Origin: Actinoplanes sp. N902-109
Lineage (GTDB): Bacteria; Actinomycetota; Actinomycetes; Mycobacteriales; Micromonosporaceae
Assembly (NCBI RefSeq): GCF_000389965.1
Contig: NC_021191.1
Span: 4,155,501-4,219,500 of the forward strand
Direction of reading: 5' to 3'
Length of the DNA: 64,000 bases
Shown here: positions 16,124 through 24,419 of the stretch, piece by piece
How positions within the stretch are numbered: position 1 is the stretch's first letter
Layout: every line of letters starts with the position of its first letter
Program-made: the position numbers and the translations under genes
The notes under the pieces: model-generated
Told to the model about the DNA's origin: nothing
The model's database searches: none
What the model saw: the letters and a program-made list of their open reading frames with translations, nothing else

Positions 16124-19100
16124 TCAGCGTTGCTCGACCACCGGGCAGCGACGGCAGCGGACGGCCGGGTCGCCGAGCCGGTCGAGGTGGACGCTGATCT
16201 CCTCGTTCTCGTAGAAACCGGGCGGGCACAGCTCGCGGGCCTTCTCGAAGTGCGTGCGCGCGCCGCGCAGGTCGCCCTTGAGCAGATCGGCGTGGGCCAG
16301 GCCCTGGTGGGCGCGGGTCTCGTAGCGGGCGATGCGGTGCTCGCGGGCGAGGTCGAGGGTACGGTCGAAGACGGCGACGGCGGCGGGCAGGTCACCGACG
16401 GCCAGGTTGATCTCGCCGATGCTGCTCATCGCGTCGCACTCGACCTCGCGCAGGCCCATCTCACGGCTCAGGGTCAGCGCCGCGCGGCCGTGGGAGAGGG
16501 CTTCGGTGGTGTGGCCCAGCGCGCGGTGGGCCGCGGCGAGCCCCGCCCTGGCGATGGCTTCGCGGCGCAGCGAACTGAGGGCGCCGGCCTGCTCGAGCGC
16601 CCGCTCGAAACCGGCGACGGCCCGCTCCTGGTCGCCGATCAGGGTCCAGGTCATGGCCCGGTTGATGGTGAGCCGCAGCGCCCCCTCGGGATCAGCGACA
16701 GCCGCCCGGCCGTCCGGCGCAGCGGCAGCACCGGCCCCCTCGGGGTCAGCGACAGCCGCCCGGCCGTCCGGCGCAGCGGCAGCGCCGGCCCCCTCGGCTC
16801 CGCCGTCCGGGGTCGTGGCAGCGCCGGCTCCCGCGGACGAGGCCGGCGTCGACGACATCGCCCGCTCGACGTCGTCGAAGCGGCGCAGGGCCTCGTCGAA
16901 GCGGCCGAGGTCGCGGTTGACCACGCCGAGGTTGTTGTTGAGCGAGATGACGGACATGCGGTCGTGCTGGGTCTCCGCCACCGCCAGGGCCTCCTCGAAC
17001 GAGGTGCGGGCGGCGTCGGCCGCGCCGCCGCCGAGCTGGGCGACGCCGAGCCCCATGAGCTGGTGGATCTCCCAGTCGGGGCGGGCGGCGTCCCGGCTGG
17101 CCCGGATGGCCTCGCGGAAGACGTCCATGGCTTCGTCGTTGTCGCCTCGTTCGCGCAGGGTGAGGGCGAGGCCGGTGAGGCTGCGGGCCTCGGCGGCGCG
17201 GTCGCCGAGGTGGCGGGCGGCGGCCACGGCGGTGCGGAAGACGCCGGCCGCCTCACCCTCGTAGTTGCGCATGGTGAGCAGCGGCTCGATGGCGCAGGGG
17301 ATGGCCCAGACGTACTCGAGCAGGCCCTCGGCCTCGGCCAGACGGACCGCGCCCAGGAAGGCGGACAGCTCGGGTTCGAGCGCGGCGAGCAGGGCGCTGC
17401 CGGCCGGGGGCGGCTCGACCAGCCGGTGGCCGGCCGCTTCGGACTCGGCGAAGACGAACGGTCCCCGGGTCAGCGGACGGCACCAGGACTGGGCCAGGGC
17501 GAGGTAGTAGTCGAGTAGCCCGCGGATGGCCGTGCGGCGGGTCGCGGGGTCGTCGTGCTGTTCGGCGAGCCGGACGGTGGCGTCGCGGACCAGGTCGTGC
17601 AGGCGGTAGACGCCCGGGGCCGGCTCCAGCAGCACGTTGTCCTCGACCAGCGACTCCAGGCAGCTCTCGATCTCGTCGAGCGGCAGGTCGTGCAGCGCGG
17701 CGACCGAGCGGGCCCGGATGTCGGTGCCGGGGTGCAGGCTCAGCGAGCGGAAGACGTCCTGGTGCCGGGGGCTCAGATGGCGGTAGGACAGGTTGAGCAC
17801 CGCGATCACGTCGCGGTCGTCGGTGGCCAGCAGGCGCGTGCGCGAGCGATATTCGCGCAGCTGCTCGGTCAGATAACCGAGGGTCCAGCTGGTCCGGTGG
17901 CGGAACCGGGCGGCGGCGATCCGGACAGCCAGCGGCAGGTGGCCGCAGAGCGCGACGATCTCCGGCAGCTCCGGCGCGTCGAGCGGCGCCCGGGCGGCCC
18001 CGGCGACCCGGTGGAACAGCTCGACGGACTCGGCCGGGGGCAGCACGTCGAGCGCGAGCGGGATGGCGCCCTCGACCGACAGCAACCTGCGGCGGCTGGT
18101 GATGACCACGAGGATGCCGGCGGTGCCCGGCAGCAGCGGGACGATCTGGGCGGCGTCGACCGCGTTGTCCAGCACCAGCAGCGCCTTGCGGCCGGCCATC
18201 GCGGTGCGCCAGGCCGCGGTGAGCGCGTCGAGGCCGTGCGGGATCAGCTCGATCGGCACGCCCGTGGCCTGCAGCAACTCGGTGATGGCCGCGGCCGGTG
18301 GCAGCGGCTCCTTGTCACGGGTGAAGCCGCGCAGGTCGACGAAGAACTGGCCGTCGGGATAGCGCTCGGCCACCCGGTGTGCCAGCCGCAGGGCCAGCGC
18401 CGTCTTGCCGACGCCACCCATGCCGTCGATCGCCGAGATGGTCAGCGTCGTTGCCTCCTGCTCCGACAGCACCGCGGCGAGCTGCTCGAGCTCCTGCTCA
18501 CGGCCGGTGAAGTCGGGTGTGGTGTGCGGCAGCAGGCGGGGTGCGGCGGGTGCCGGCGACCCGGCCGGTGCCGGTGCGCCGGTCGTCGCCTCGCCACGCA
18601 GGATCGTGGCGTAGATCTCCTGCAACGCCTGGCCCGGGTCGGTGCCCAGCTCGTCGGCGAGGACCTGACGACCTTTCTCGTACGCCGCCAGGGCCTCCGC
18701 CGACCGCCCACTGTGCAGCAGCGCGGTGAGCAGGAGCGCCCGCGCGGACTCGCGGAGCGGGTGGCCTTCGACGACCTCGGTCAGCTCGGTCACCGCCTCG
18801 GCGTACTCGCCGCGCCGGATCCGCAACTCGGCCAGCAGCTCGACGGCGTCGGCCCGGCGTTCCTCGAGCCGGGCCGCGGCGCTGAGCAACGCCCGGCTGT
18901 CCACGCCGTTGAGCGCCTGCCCCCGCCACAGCCCGAGCGCCGCGACCAGTTCGGTCAGGGCCGGTCCGGGCTGGTCGGCGCGAACCAGCCGGCGGGCCTC
19001 GGCGACCCGGTCGGCGAACACCAGGCAGTCGACGTTGGCCCGGGGGATGACCAGGCGATATCCCTCTGCCTCGGTGCGCAGCTCGACGTCGTCGTAGGGC

Positions 19101-19345
19101 CGCAGCACCGTACGCAACTTGCTGGTCAGGTTGTGCAGTTGCTGTTGCCACGAACCGGGTGGGCTGTCCCACAAGGCGTCGGCCAGCTGGTCCTTGGACA
19201 GCAGCTCGCCCGCGTGCAGGGCCAGCACGGCGATCAGCTTGGTGTGCCGCACGCCGCCGACGGCGAGCAGGCGGTCACCAGCCGTGAGGCGCACCGGCCC
19301 CAGGACGCGCAACTGGACCTCTGGCCCGGACATGCGGGACGACAT
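16124..19345 (-). CDS. AfsR-type SARP regulator (wHTH-BTAD-NB-ARC-TPR), 1073 aa
   Basis: This is a long SARP. A winged helix and BTAD cover about residues 5-245 (VQLRVLGPVRLTAGDRLLAV; DELGTDPGQALQEIYATIL). An NB-ARC ATPase follows with Walker A (DGMGGVGKTALALRLAHRV, about 300) and Walker B (KALLVLDNAVDAAQ). TPR repeats fill the C-terminus, ending in a CRRCP pair. The ATG at 19345 is preceded by GGGGGAGGG at 9 nt. An in-frame duplication of about 54 bp (16683-16795) adds an Ala/Gly/Pro-rich spacer within the TPRs. It is divergent from the SdpAB-like operon across a set of 11-bp repeats that look like its own operator, so it is probably the pathway-specific activator of that operon. Confidence 0.88.
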   Translation of the reverse strand: MSSRMSGPEVQLRVLGPVRLTAGDRLLAVGGVRHTKLIAVLALHAGELLSKDQLADALWDSPPGSWQQQLHNLTSKLRTVLRPYDDVELRTEAEGYRLVIPRANVDCLVFADRVAEARRLVRADQPGPALTELVAALGLWRGQALNGVDSRALLSAAARLEERRADAVELLAELRIRRGEYAEAVTELTEVVEGHPLRESARALLLTALLHSGRSAEALAAYEKGRQVLADELGTDPGQALQEIYATILRGEATTGAPAPAGSPAPAAPRLLPHTTPDFTGREQELEQLAAVLSEQEATTLTISAIDGMGGVGKTALALRLAHRVAERYPDGQFFVDLRGFTRDKEPLPPAAAITELLQATGVPIELIPHGLDALTAAWRTAMAGRKALLVLDNAVDAAQIVPLLPGTAGILVVITSRRRLLSVEGAIPLALDVLPPAESVELFHRVAGAARAPLDAPELPEIVALCGHLPLAVRIAAARFRHRTSWTLGYLTEQLREYRSRTRLLATDDRDVIAVLNLSYRHLSPRHQDVFRSLSLHPGTDIRARSVAALHDLPLDEIESCLESLVEDNVLLEPAPGVYRLHDLVRDATVRLAEQHDDPATRRTAIRGLLDYYLALAQSWCRPLTRGPFVFAESEAAGHRLVEPPPAGSALLAALEPELSAFLGAVRLAEAEGLLEYVWAIPCAIEPLLTMRNYEGEAAGVFRTAVAAARHLGDRAAEARSLTGLALTLRERGDNDEAMDVFREAIRASRDAARPDWEIHQLMGLGVAQLGGGAADAARTSFEEALAVAETQHDRMSVISLNNNLGVVNRDLGRFDEALRRFDDVERAMSSTPASSAGAGAATTPDGGAEGAGAAAAPDGRAAVADPEGAGAAAAPDGRAAVADPEGALRLTINRAMTWTLIGDQERAVAGFERALEQAGALSSLRREAIARAGLAAAHRALGHTTEALSHGRAALTLSREMGLREVECDAMSSIGEINLAVGDLPAAVAVFDRTLDLAREHRIARYETRAHQGLAHADLLKGDLRGARTHFEKARELCPPGFYENEEISVHLDRLGDPAVRCRRCPVVEQR

Positions 19346-19436
19346 GGCGCAGCACCCTCCCCCGATCGGCGTCTGCCCTGCCGACGGCATGCTAGCTCGC
19401 GTCCGTCCATATTCACCAATGACTATGGTCAGGCCG

Positions 19437-19475
19437 GTAGTCACCGAGTAGTCCGTGAGTAGTGCAAAAGTAGCG
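19437..19475 (+). promoter_or_regulatory. Four GTAG direct repeats at exact 11-bp spacing (likely SARP operator)
   Basis: AGTAG-type motifs place GTAG at 19437, 19448, 19459 and 19470, exactly one helical turn apart. SARPs are known to bind heptameric direct repeats spaced 11 bp just upstream of a -10 element. A -10-like GATGAT lies at 19485-19490, about 9 bp after the last repeat, and the precursor ribosome site at 19518-19524 follows. The direction points to the Sdp-like operon. Confidence 0.65.
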
Positions 19476-19534
19476 ACCGGCATGGATGATGGTGCGCGCT
19501 CATCCGGTTCTCTCGACAAAGGAGTGGTCATCGC

Positions 19535-19696
19535 ATGAAGGCGGCATGGTTCGGACTCGTGGCGGCGTGTCTGGCACTGGTCGTCGTGGGCGTTGTCGTC
19601 CACGTCGGCGGGGCGGCCGGCAACTCCGGCCCGGGCAGCACGCCCAAGGCCCCCATCGGCGCCGTCGCCCAGATGGACTGCGCGGGCTGCGCCTGA
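19535..19696 (+). CDS. Candidate SdpC-like peptide precursor, 53 aa
   Basis: This short gene has AAAGGAG 10 nt before ATG 19535. Residues about 3-28 form one hydrophobic segment (AAWFGLVAACLALVVVGVVV), followed by a Gly/Ser/Pro linker and a C-terminus AQMDCAGCA with a CxxC pair. It is immediately followed by SdpA-like and SdpB-like genes, the proteins needed to mature the SDP cannibalism toxin from SdpC in Bacillus. It is far smaller than SdpC (about 200 aa) and has no sequence similarity that I can claim. It could be the toxin precursor, with the hydrophobic helix or the Cys-containing tail as product, or an unrelated membrane peptide. Confidence 0.6.
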   Translation: MKAAWFGLVAACLALVVVGVVVHVGGAAGNSGPGSTPKAPIGAVAQMDCAGCA

Positions 19697-19704
19697 TCGC
19701 AGCA

Positions 19705-20250
19705 GTGGCACCACAACGGCCGGATGCCGGACGCAGCGCTTTCCTGTTCACGCTGACGTTCCTGCTGCTCGTGCTGGCCGGGGCGGTGGGCGGGCAGCTC
19801 CCGGGTGTCCCGGCCACCGTCTCCGCCCTGCTCCGCCCGGCCGCGGCGGGATGGCCGCAGCACTGGCGGTTCTTCACCGGCGGCGAGCGGACCCGGGCCT
19901 GGGTGGCCTGGCAGATCGGTGCCGGTGGCACGCTGACCCCGCTGACGATCCCGCTGGTCGCGGCGGCGGATCTCGGCGGGCTCAGCCGCCGGGCCCATGC
20001 CCAGCTCGCCGAGACCTCCGGCCTGGTCGCCCAGGTGCCGGCAACGGGCTGGCACGGCTGCGCCGGCGCGGACCGTACGGCGTGTGCGCGGGCCGCCGCG
20101 GCCGGCCCGCCGATCACCCTGGACAATGCCGCCCAGACGCCGACGATCTGCGGCGCCGTGCTGCTGACCGTGGAAAGGCCACCCCTGCGCCGTACGGACA
20201 AGGGCTTCACGGCCGAGGTCGCCGTGGCCGCCGCGGTGCGATGCGGGTGA
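19705..20250 (+). CDS. SdpA-family antimicrobial peptide system protein, 181 aa
   Basis: An N-terminal membrane helix (FLFTLTFLLLVLAGAVGG) is followed by the family feature WPQHWRFFTGGERT, comparable to the FFT-D-P-R block of SdpA proteins. A globular domain contains three cysteines (GWHGCAG, RTACARA, TICGAV). SdpA is a cytosolic or membrane-associated partner needed with SdpB to turn pro-SdpC into active toxin. The start is uncertain: GTG 19705 is used, with no clear ribosome site, so it may be coupled to the precursor that ends 9 bp earlier. It overlaps sdpB by 10 bp. Confidence 0.65.
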   Translation: MAPQRPDAGRSAFLFTLTFLLLVLAGAVGGQLPGVPATVSALLRPAAAGWPQHWRFFTGGERTRAWVAWQIGAGGTLTPLTIPLVAAADLGGLSRRAHAQLAETSGLVAQVPATGWHGCAGADRTACARAAAAGPPITLDNAAQTPTICGAVLLTVERPPLRRTDKGFTAEVAVAAAVRCG

Positions 20251-21158
20251 CCGCCCGGATCGCCGGGTTCGAACCCCGCGGGCGGGCGTACGCGCTGCTG
20301 CGGACCACGCTGGCGGCGCAGGCGCTGATCGTGCTGGTGCTGGATCCCGACGGCCGGCTGTTCCCGGCGACCGCGGCCAACCCGGGCGGCGTGCGCTGCG
20401 ACGGCGTGCACGGGGCGGCCCTGTGGTGCCTGGGCGGCCCCTCGGCGTCGTTGCTGCCGGCCCGGCTCGTGACGATCGTCGTGCTGCTGCCGGCGATGCT
20501 CGGCTGGCGCCCGCGCCTGGTCGGCATCCCGCACTGGTACGTGACGTTCAGCCTGGCCATGGCGATGCCGGTGCCGGTCGGCGGGGACTACGTCGCGCAG
20601 ATCGCCACGATGCTGCTGATCCCGGTCTGCCTGGGCGATCGGCGGCGCTGGCACTGGTCCCCGGTGCGGGCCCCGCTCGCACCGGGGTGGCGGGGCGCGG
20701 CGTACGCGGCCACGCTGGTGCTGCGGCTGCAGGTCACCATCATCTATGCGACGGCGGGCCTGGCCAAGGCGGCCGACGGGCGGTGGCGCGACGGCTCGGT
20801 GCTCGCGATGCTCTCCACCGACCCGCGCTACGGTCTGCCGGGGTGGCTGCGCCCGGCCGGGCTGTTCCTGGCCGGGCACGCGCCGCTCGCGATCGGAGCG
20901 GCCTGGGCGGTGATCGGGGCGGAGGTGCTGCTGGCGGTGGCGGTGCACGGCACGGCCGGGTGGCGGCGGGCGGCGTTCGTCGTCGGCGTCGTGTTGCACG
21001 CCGGGATCGTGGTGGCGTTCGGCCTGCCCACGTTCGGGGCAGTGATGATCGCTGTGCTGGGCTACGCCTGTTACGCCGGCCGGCGTACGGAAGGCGCGGG
21101 CAGCGGAACCGCCCGGTGTGCGCAGGGCGCGCCGGTCATCGATGCACAGGAAAGGTGA
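20241..21158 (+). CDS. SdpB-family (HTTM domain) membrane protein, 305 aa
   Basis: A polytopic membrane protein of the SdpB/HTTM family, related to vitamin K-dependent gamma-carboxylase-like membrane folds. It has about six hydrophobic segments, the block IPHWYVTFSLAMAMPVPVGG with downstream LLIPVCLGDRRRWHW, and IIYATAGLAKAADGRWRDGS. SdpB proteins are required for SDP toxin maturation; their chemistry is unresolved. The ATG at 20241 lies inside the end of sdpA. No SdpI or SdpR immunity gene follows. A GNAT gene starts 5 bp after its stop. Confidence 0.75.
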   Translation: MRVTARIAGFEPRGRAYALLRTTLAAQALIVLVLDPDGRLFPATAANPGGVRCDGVHGAALWCLGGPSASLLPARLVTIVVLLPAMLGWRPRLVGIPHWYVTFSLAMAMPVPVGGDYVAQIATMLLIPVCLGDRRRWHWSPVRAPLAPGWRGAAYAATLVLRLQVTIIYATAGLAKAADGRWRDGSVLAMLSTDPRYGLPGWLRPAGLFLAGHAPLAIGAAWAVIGAEVLLAVAVHGTAGWRRAAFVVGVVLHAGIVVAFGLPTFGAVMIAVLGYACYAGRRTEGAGSGTARCAQGAPVIDAQER

Positions 21159-21163
21159 ATGGC

Positions 21164-22174
21164 ATGTCCGTCGAGGTCTCGGTCCTGGATCCGGCCGCGC
21201 TCACCGAGGAGGACGTGGACCGGTACCACGCGCTGGTCACCTCGGCGGCCGCCGTCGACCGGCCGGAGAACCCGCCGCTGACCCGGGCGTGGACGCACAG
21301 CTGGCTGACCACGCCGGACACCGCGGACCGTACGACGCTGTACTGGTCGGCGCGGCTCGGCGGCAGCATCGCCGGCGTGGGCAAGCTGGTGCTGCCCGGG
21401 CACGAGAACGGCCGCAGCGCCGAGGTGGACCTGCGGGTCGGGCCGGAGCAGCGCCGCCGGGGGGTGGCCCGCGCGCTGCTGGCCGCCATGGCGCCCGCCG
21501 CGCAGGAGCACGATCGGGTCACGCTGTTCTCCTGGATCGTCGCCGATGCCCCGCCGGCGTTCCTGGCCGAGCGGCTCGGTGCCGAGATCGTGCACACCAA
21601 CCACCTGCAGGTGCTGCGGCTCGACGGGGGCGGCGCCGACCGGTGGCGGACCCCCGAGCCGGCCGGCTACCGCTCCGTACGGTGGATCGGGCACGTCCCC
21701 GACGATCTGCTGGAGCTGTTCGCCACGGCCAAGAAGGCCATCCAGGACGCACCGCTCGGCGGGACCGCCACGCAGATCCCGGTGTGGACGCCCGAGCGCA
21801 TCCGGGCCGCCGAGCGGGACCTGGCGGCCCGCGGGGTCGAGCGCCGGGTGGTGGTCGCGGTGCACGAAGCCACCGGCGAGATCGCCGGGCTGACCGAGCT
21901 GCAGTTCCACCCCGAGCGCCCGCGGGTGGGCATCCAGCAGGACACCTCCGTACGAAGGGAGCACCGCGGCCACGGTCTCGGCCGGTTCGTGAAGGCGGAG
22001 ATGCTGGGGTGGGTGACCGCGACCCGCGACCTGCGCCCGGAGCTGGTCATGACCACGACCGCCACGCAGAACGCGCACATGCGACGGATCAACGAGGAGC
22101 TCGGCTTCGAGCTGGCCCGCCGGATCCAGCTGGCCGAGATCAAGACCGACGCCCTGCGTGCCGCTCTGGGTTAG
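21164..22174 (+). CDS. Tandem GNAT-fold N-acetyltransferase, 336 aa
   Basis: Two GNAT halves are visible. The N-terminal one carries the acetyl-CoA loop VGPEQRRRGVARALLAAM (about residues 88-105). The C-terminal one has TSVRREHRGHGLGRFVKAEM (about 262-281) and TTTATQNAHMRRINEELGFE, typical of the mycothiol synthase-like and Eis-like double GNATs. The acceptor cannot be told. The gene starts 5 bp after sdpB with AGGAAAGG inside the sdpB end, so it belongs to the same transcript. It may modify or detoxify the peptide product, which is inference. Confidence 0.8.
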   Translation: MSVEVSVLDPAALTEEDVDRYHALVTSAAAVDRPENPPLTRAWTHSWLTTPDTADRTTLYWSARLGGSIAGVGKLVLPGHENGRSAEVDLRVGPEQRRRGVARALLAAMAPAAQEHDRVTLFSWIVADAPPAFLAERLGAEIVHTNHLQVLRLDGGGADRWRTPEPAGYRSVRWIGHVPDDLLELFATAKKAIQDAPLGGTATQIPVWTPERIRAAERDLAARGVERRVVVAVHEATGEIAGLTELQFHPERPRVGIQQDTSVRREHRGHGLGRFVKAEMLGWVTATRDLRPELVMTTTATQNAHMRRINEELGFELARRIQLAEIKTDALRAALG

Positions 22175-22329
22175 CGAGCGGTTAGTGGCCTCCTGGCATC
22201 CTGGTCAGCGACCGGGTGCGAGACAGTACGGGGGCGCACCGGGCCGGTGGGAACGAGCGGGGAGGGGCGTGTGCGCGTCCCTCCCGCTGACCGCGCCTGC
22301 CCGCCGCGGGAACCAAACCGGCACCCTTG

Positions 22330-23148
22330 TCAGGCCGCACCCATGACCAGGCCCTCGATGGTGTGCTTCTGGGTGATCGGGGTGAGCACGTCCACCACCG
22401 GGCAGTGCAGGTGCCGCTTGAGCTCCGCGGGGAGCGTGGCCCAGAACCCGTGGGTCACGGCCATGTCGTGCTTGTCGCCGTTAATCCCCCCGGGGGCGTC
22501 GACGCCGAGCACGAGCACCGGGCGCGACTTCTGCGACTCGTTGCGGGTGCCGCGGTGGATCGTCAGCGCCGAGCGGGCCGAGATGTCGCCGCGCTTCGGG
22601 TACTTGCGGACCGCGCGGTCCTCGTACCGGCCGTAGGACTGCTTGGGCGGGAACATACCGTGCCCGAACGCGGGGTCGTCGTCGAACTGGGTGCCCGGGG
22701 CGATCTCGAACGGGCCCATGTCCTCCTCGGTGTCCACACCGGTGAGGTTGAACGCCAGCGAGTCCAGCTTGCCCTCGGCCCGGGTGAGCTCGGGCATCGG
22801 GAAGTCGCGGTGCCACGGCTGGTTGACCGCACCGGCGAACGGGATGTCGAAGCCGAGCTCGACGATCCGGTAGTCCGGGCCGAGCACCGACTCGCACACC
22901 GCGGTGACCCACGGGTGCGTCACCAGCTCGACGAAGCCGCGCAGCTGCTCGGGGTGGATCTCCACGTAGTAGCGCTTGGGGCCGCGCCCGACCGCGCCGT
23001 CCGGGCGCGCGCTGGCCTCGGCGAACGCCTTCTCGATGTCCTCGCGCATGAGGTCGGCCCACCCGGTGCTGAACGCACCCTTGCAGGCGGTGATGCCGTC
23101 GGTGTAGATCGCCTCGCGGGCCGCCGCGCCGATGTCCGTGGTCGTCAT
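22330..23148 (-). CDS. Phytanoyl-CoA dioxygenase (PhyH) family oxygenase, 272 aa
   Basis: An Fe(II)/2-oxoglutarate-dependent oxygenase. The iron triad is seen as HxD in VNQPWHRDFPMPE (about residues 116-128) and the distal His in ALTIHRGTRNESQKSRPVLV, where the following Arg would hold 2-oxoglutarate. It is soluble with no signal. Substrates of bacterial PhyH proteins vary widely, so the reaction is hydroxylation of an unknown small molecule. The ATG at 23148 is used; the weak GGTGG before it suggests modest translation. It is divergent from a LacI regulator and its promoter carries a perfect 26-bp palindrome. Confidence 0.85.
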   Translation of the reverse strand: MTTTDIGAAAREAIYTDGITACKGAFSTGWADLMREDIEKAFAEASARPDGAVGRGPKRYYVEIHPEQLRGFVELVTHPWVTAVCESVLGPDYRIVELGFDIPFAGAVNQPWHRDFPMPELTRAEGKLDSLAFNLTGVDTEEDMGPFEIAPGTQFDDDPAFGHGMFPPKQSYGRYEDRAVRKYPKRGDISARSALTIHRGTRNESQKSRPVLVLGVDAPGGINGDKHDMAVTHGFWATLPAELKRHLHCPVVDVLTPITQKHTIEGLVMGAA

Positions 23149-23158
23149 GCCACCATGG

Positions 23159-23184
23159 TTGCAACGTTGCATGCAACGTTGCAA
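23159..23184. promoter_or_regulatory. 26-bp perfect palindrome, likely LacI-family operator
   Basis: The half-site TTGCAACGTTGCA is followed by its exact complement. GCAACGTTGC is itself palindromic and occurs twice, so two overlapping operators are nested in one. The centre is 11 bp upstream of the PhyH start and about 60 bp upstream of the LacI start. Alternating AACGTT-centred dyads are typical LacI-family targets. Confidence 0.75.
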
Positions 23185-23233
23185 GTGCTCCCGCTCGATT
23201 TTTCACCATGCGCGTCCCGATAGGCTTCCCGCC

Positions 23234-24226
23234 ATGGGCGCGACTCTGCGGCAGGTGGCCGAACGGGCCGGGGTGTCGGTGCGCACGGTGTCCAACGTGG
23301 TCAGCGGCTTCGCCCTGGTGGCACCGGAGACCCGCTCCCGGGTGCAGGCCGCGATCGACGAGCTGCAATACCGGCCCAACGCCGCCGCCCGGCACCTGCG
23401 CGGCGGGCGTTCCGGGCTGGTCGCGCTGGCCGTGCCCGAGATCGCGTCGCCCTACTTCGGCGAACTCGCCGGCCTGCTCGCCCGGGAGGCGGAACGCCGG
23501 TCCTGGCTGATGCTCATCCAGCAGACCGGCGGCGACGCCAAGGACGAAAGAGCCCTGCTCGACGGCGTACGGGGCCAAGTGGTCGACGGCGTCATCCTCA
23601 GCCCCTGGGCCCTGTCCCCGGCCGACCTGACCCACCGCACCGAGACCCTCCCGCTCGTGCTGCTCGGCGAACAGGACGCCGACGGCCTGCTCGACCACGT
23701 CGCCGTGGACAGCGTCGCCGCCGCCCGCGAGGCCACCGCCCACCTCATCGCCCGCGGCCGCACCCGGATAGCGGCCATCGGCCGGCAACCCCACCTGGAG
23801 AACGGCACCGCGGCCCGCCGCCTGCAGGGTTACCGTCAGGCGCTGACCGCGGCCGGCCTGCCGGTGCGGCCGGACCTCGAGATCCCGGTGGCCCGCCTGC
23901 ACCGCGCGGACGGCGCCGAGGCCATGGCCACCCTGCTGAACCGCGCCGACGCGGTGTTCTGCTTCAGCGACCAGCTCGCCCTGGGCGCCATGCGGACCGC
24001 CCTGCGGCACGGCCTGCGCATCCCGCAGGACCTGGCGGTGGCGGGCTTCGACGACGTGGAGGACGGCCGCTACGCAACTCCCGCACTCACCACCATCGCC
24101 CCGGACAAGGAGGCCATTGCCCGCGAGGCTCTGACCTGTCTGGAGGACCGTCTCGCCGGCGACCGCACGGCCCCGGCCCGGCGCATCGTGGTCGGCCACC
24201 GGCTCGTCGTCCGCGACAGCACCTGA
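23234..24226 (+). CDS. LacI-family transcriptional regulator, 330 aa
   Basis: The N-terminal HTH and hinge are canonical (TLRQVAERAGVSVRTVSNVV, about residues 3-22; AAIDELQYRPNAAARHLRGG). The periplasmic-binding-protein-like sensor follows with LVALAVPEIASPYFGELAGL and GFDDVEDGRYATPALTTIAP. Such regulators repress nearby genes until a sugar or related ligand binds. The ATG at 23234 begins the HTH directly. The palindrome between it and the divergent PhyH gene suggests self-regulation and control of the oxygenase. The ligand is unknown. Confidence 0.9.
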   Translation: MGATLRQVAERAGVSVRTVSNVVSGFALVAPETRSRVQAAIDELQYRPNAAARHLRGGRSGLVALAVPEIASPYFGELAGLLAREAERRSWLMLIQQTGGDAKDERALLDGVRGQVVDGVILSPWALSPADLTHRTETLPLVLLGEQDADGLLDHVAVDSVAAAREATAHLIARGRTRIAAIGRQPHLENGTAARRLQGYRQALTAAGLPVRPDLEIPVARLHRADGAEAMATLLNRADAVFCFSDQLALGAMRTALRHGLRIPQDLAVAGFDDVEDGRYATPALTTIAPDKEAIAREALTCLEDRLAGDRTAPARRIVVGHRLVVRDST

Positions 24227-24419
24227 CTGCCCGTCGTCGCCGCTTTCCCGGGCGCGCGGTTTCGCCTTTTCGGGTTCACGGCCCCCGCCTTTCGGGCTCG
24301 CGTTCCCGCCTTTTTCGGGCTCGTTGCGACGTCACCGTACGCGGTCCGGTGACCGCGCTGAGTCGTCGCATTGGCTACAGATCGCCGCCGCCACGACCGG
24401 CCGGGCGCAGAGTACGGTG
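24227..24419. repeat. Short repeats after the LacI gene
   Basis: The spacer contains imperfect copies of a unit like CCCGCCTTTCGGGCTCGCGTT at about 24262-24330, again beginning just after a stop codon. It must also hold the promoter of the next gene, but no clear hexamers are seen. Confidence 0.45.

Noticed and set aside
20262..20286. GGGTTCGAACCCCGCG, like a tRNA T-arm
   Set aside because: It lies inside the SdpB reading frame and no matching acceptor, D or anticodon arms are found upstream.
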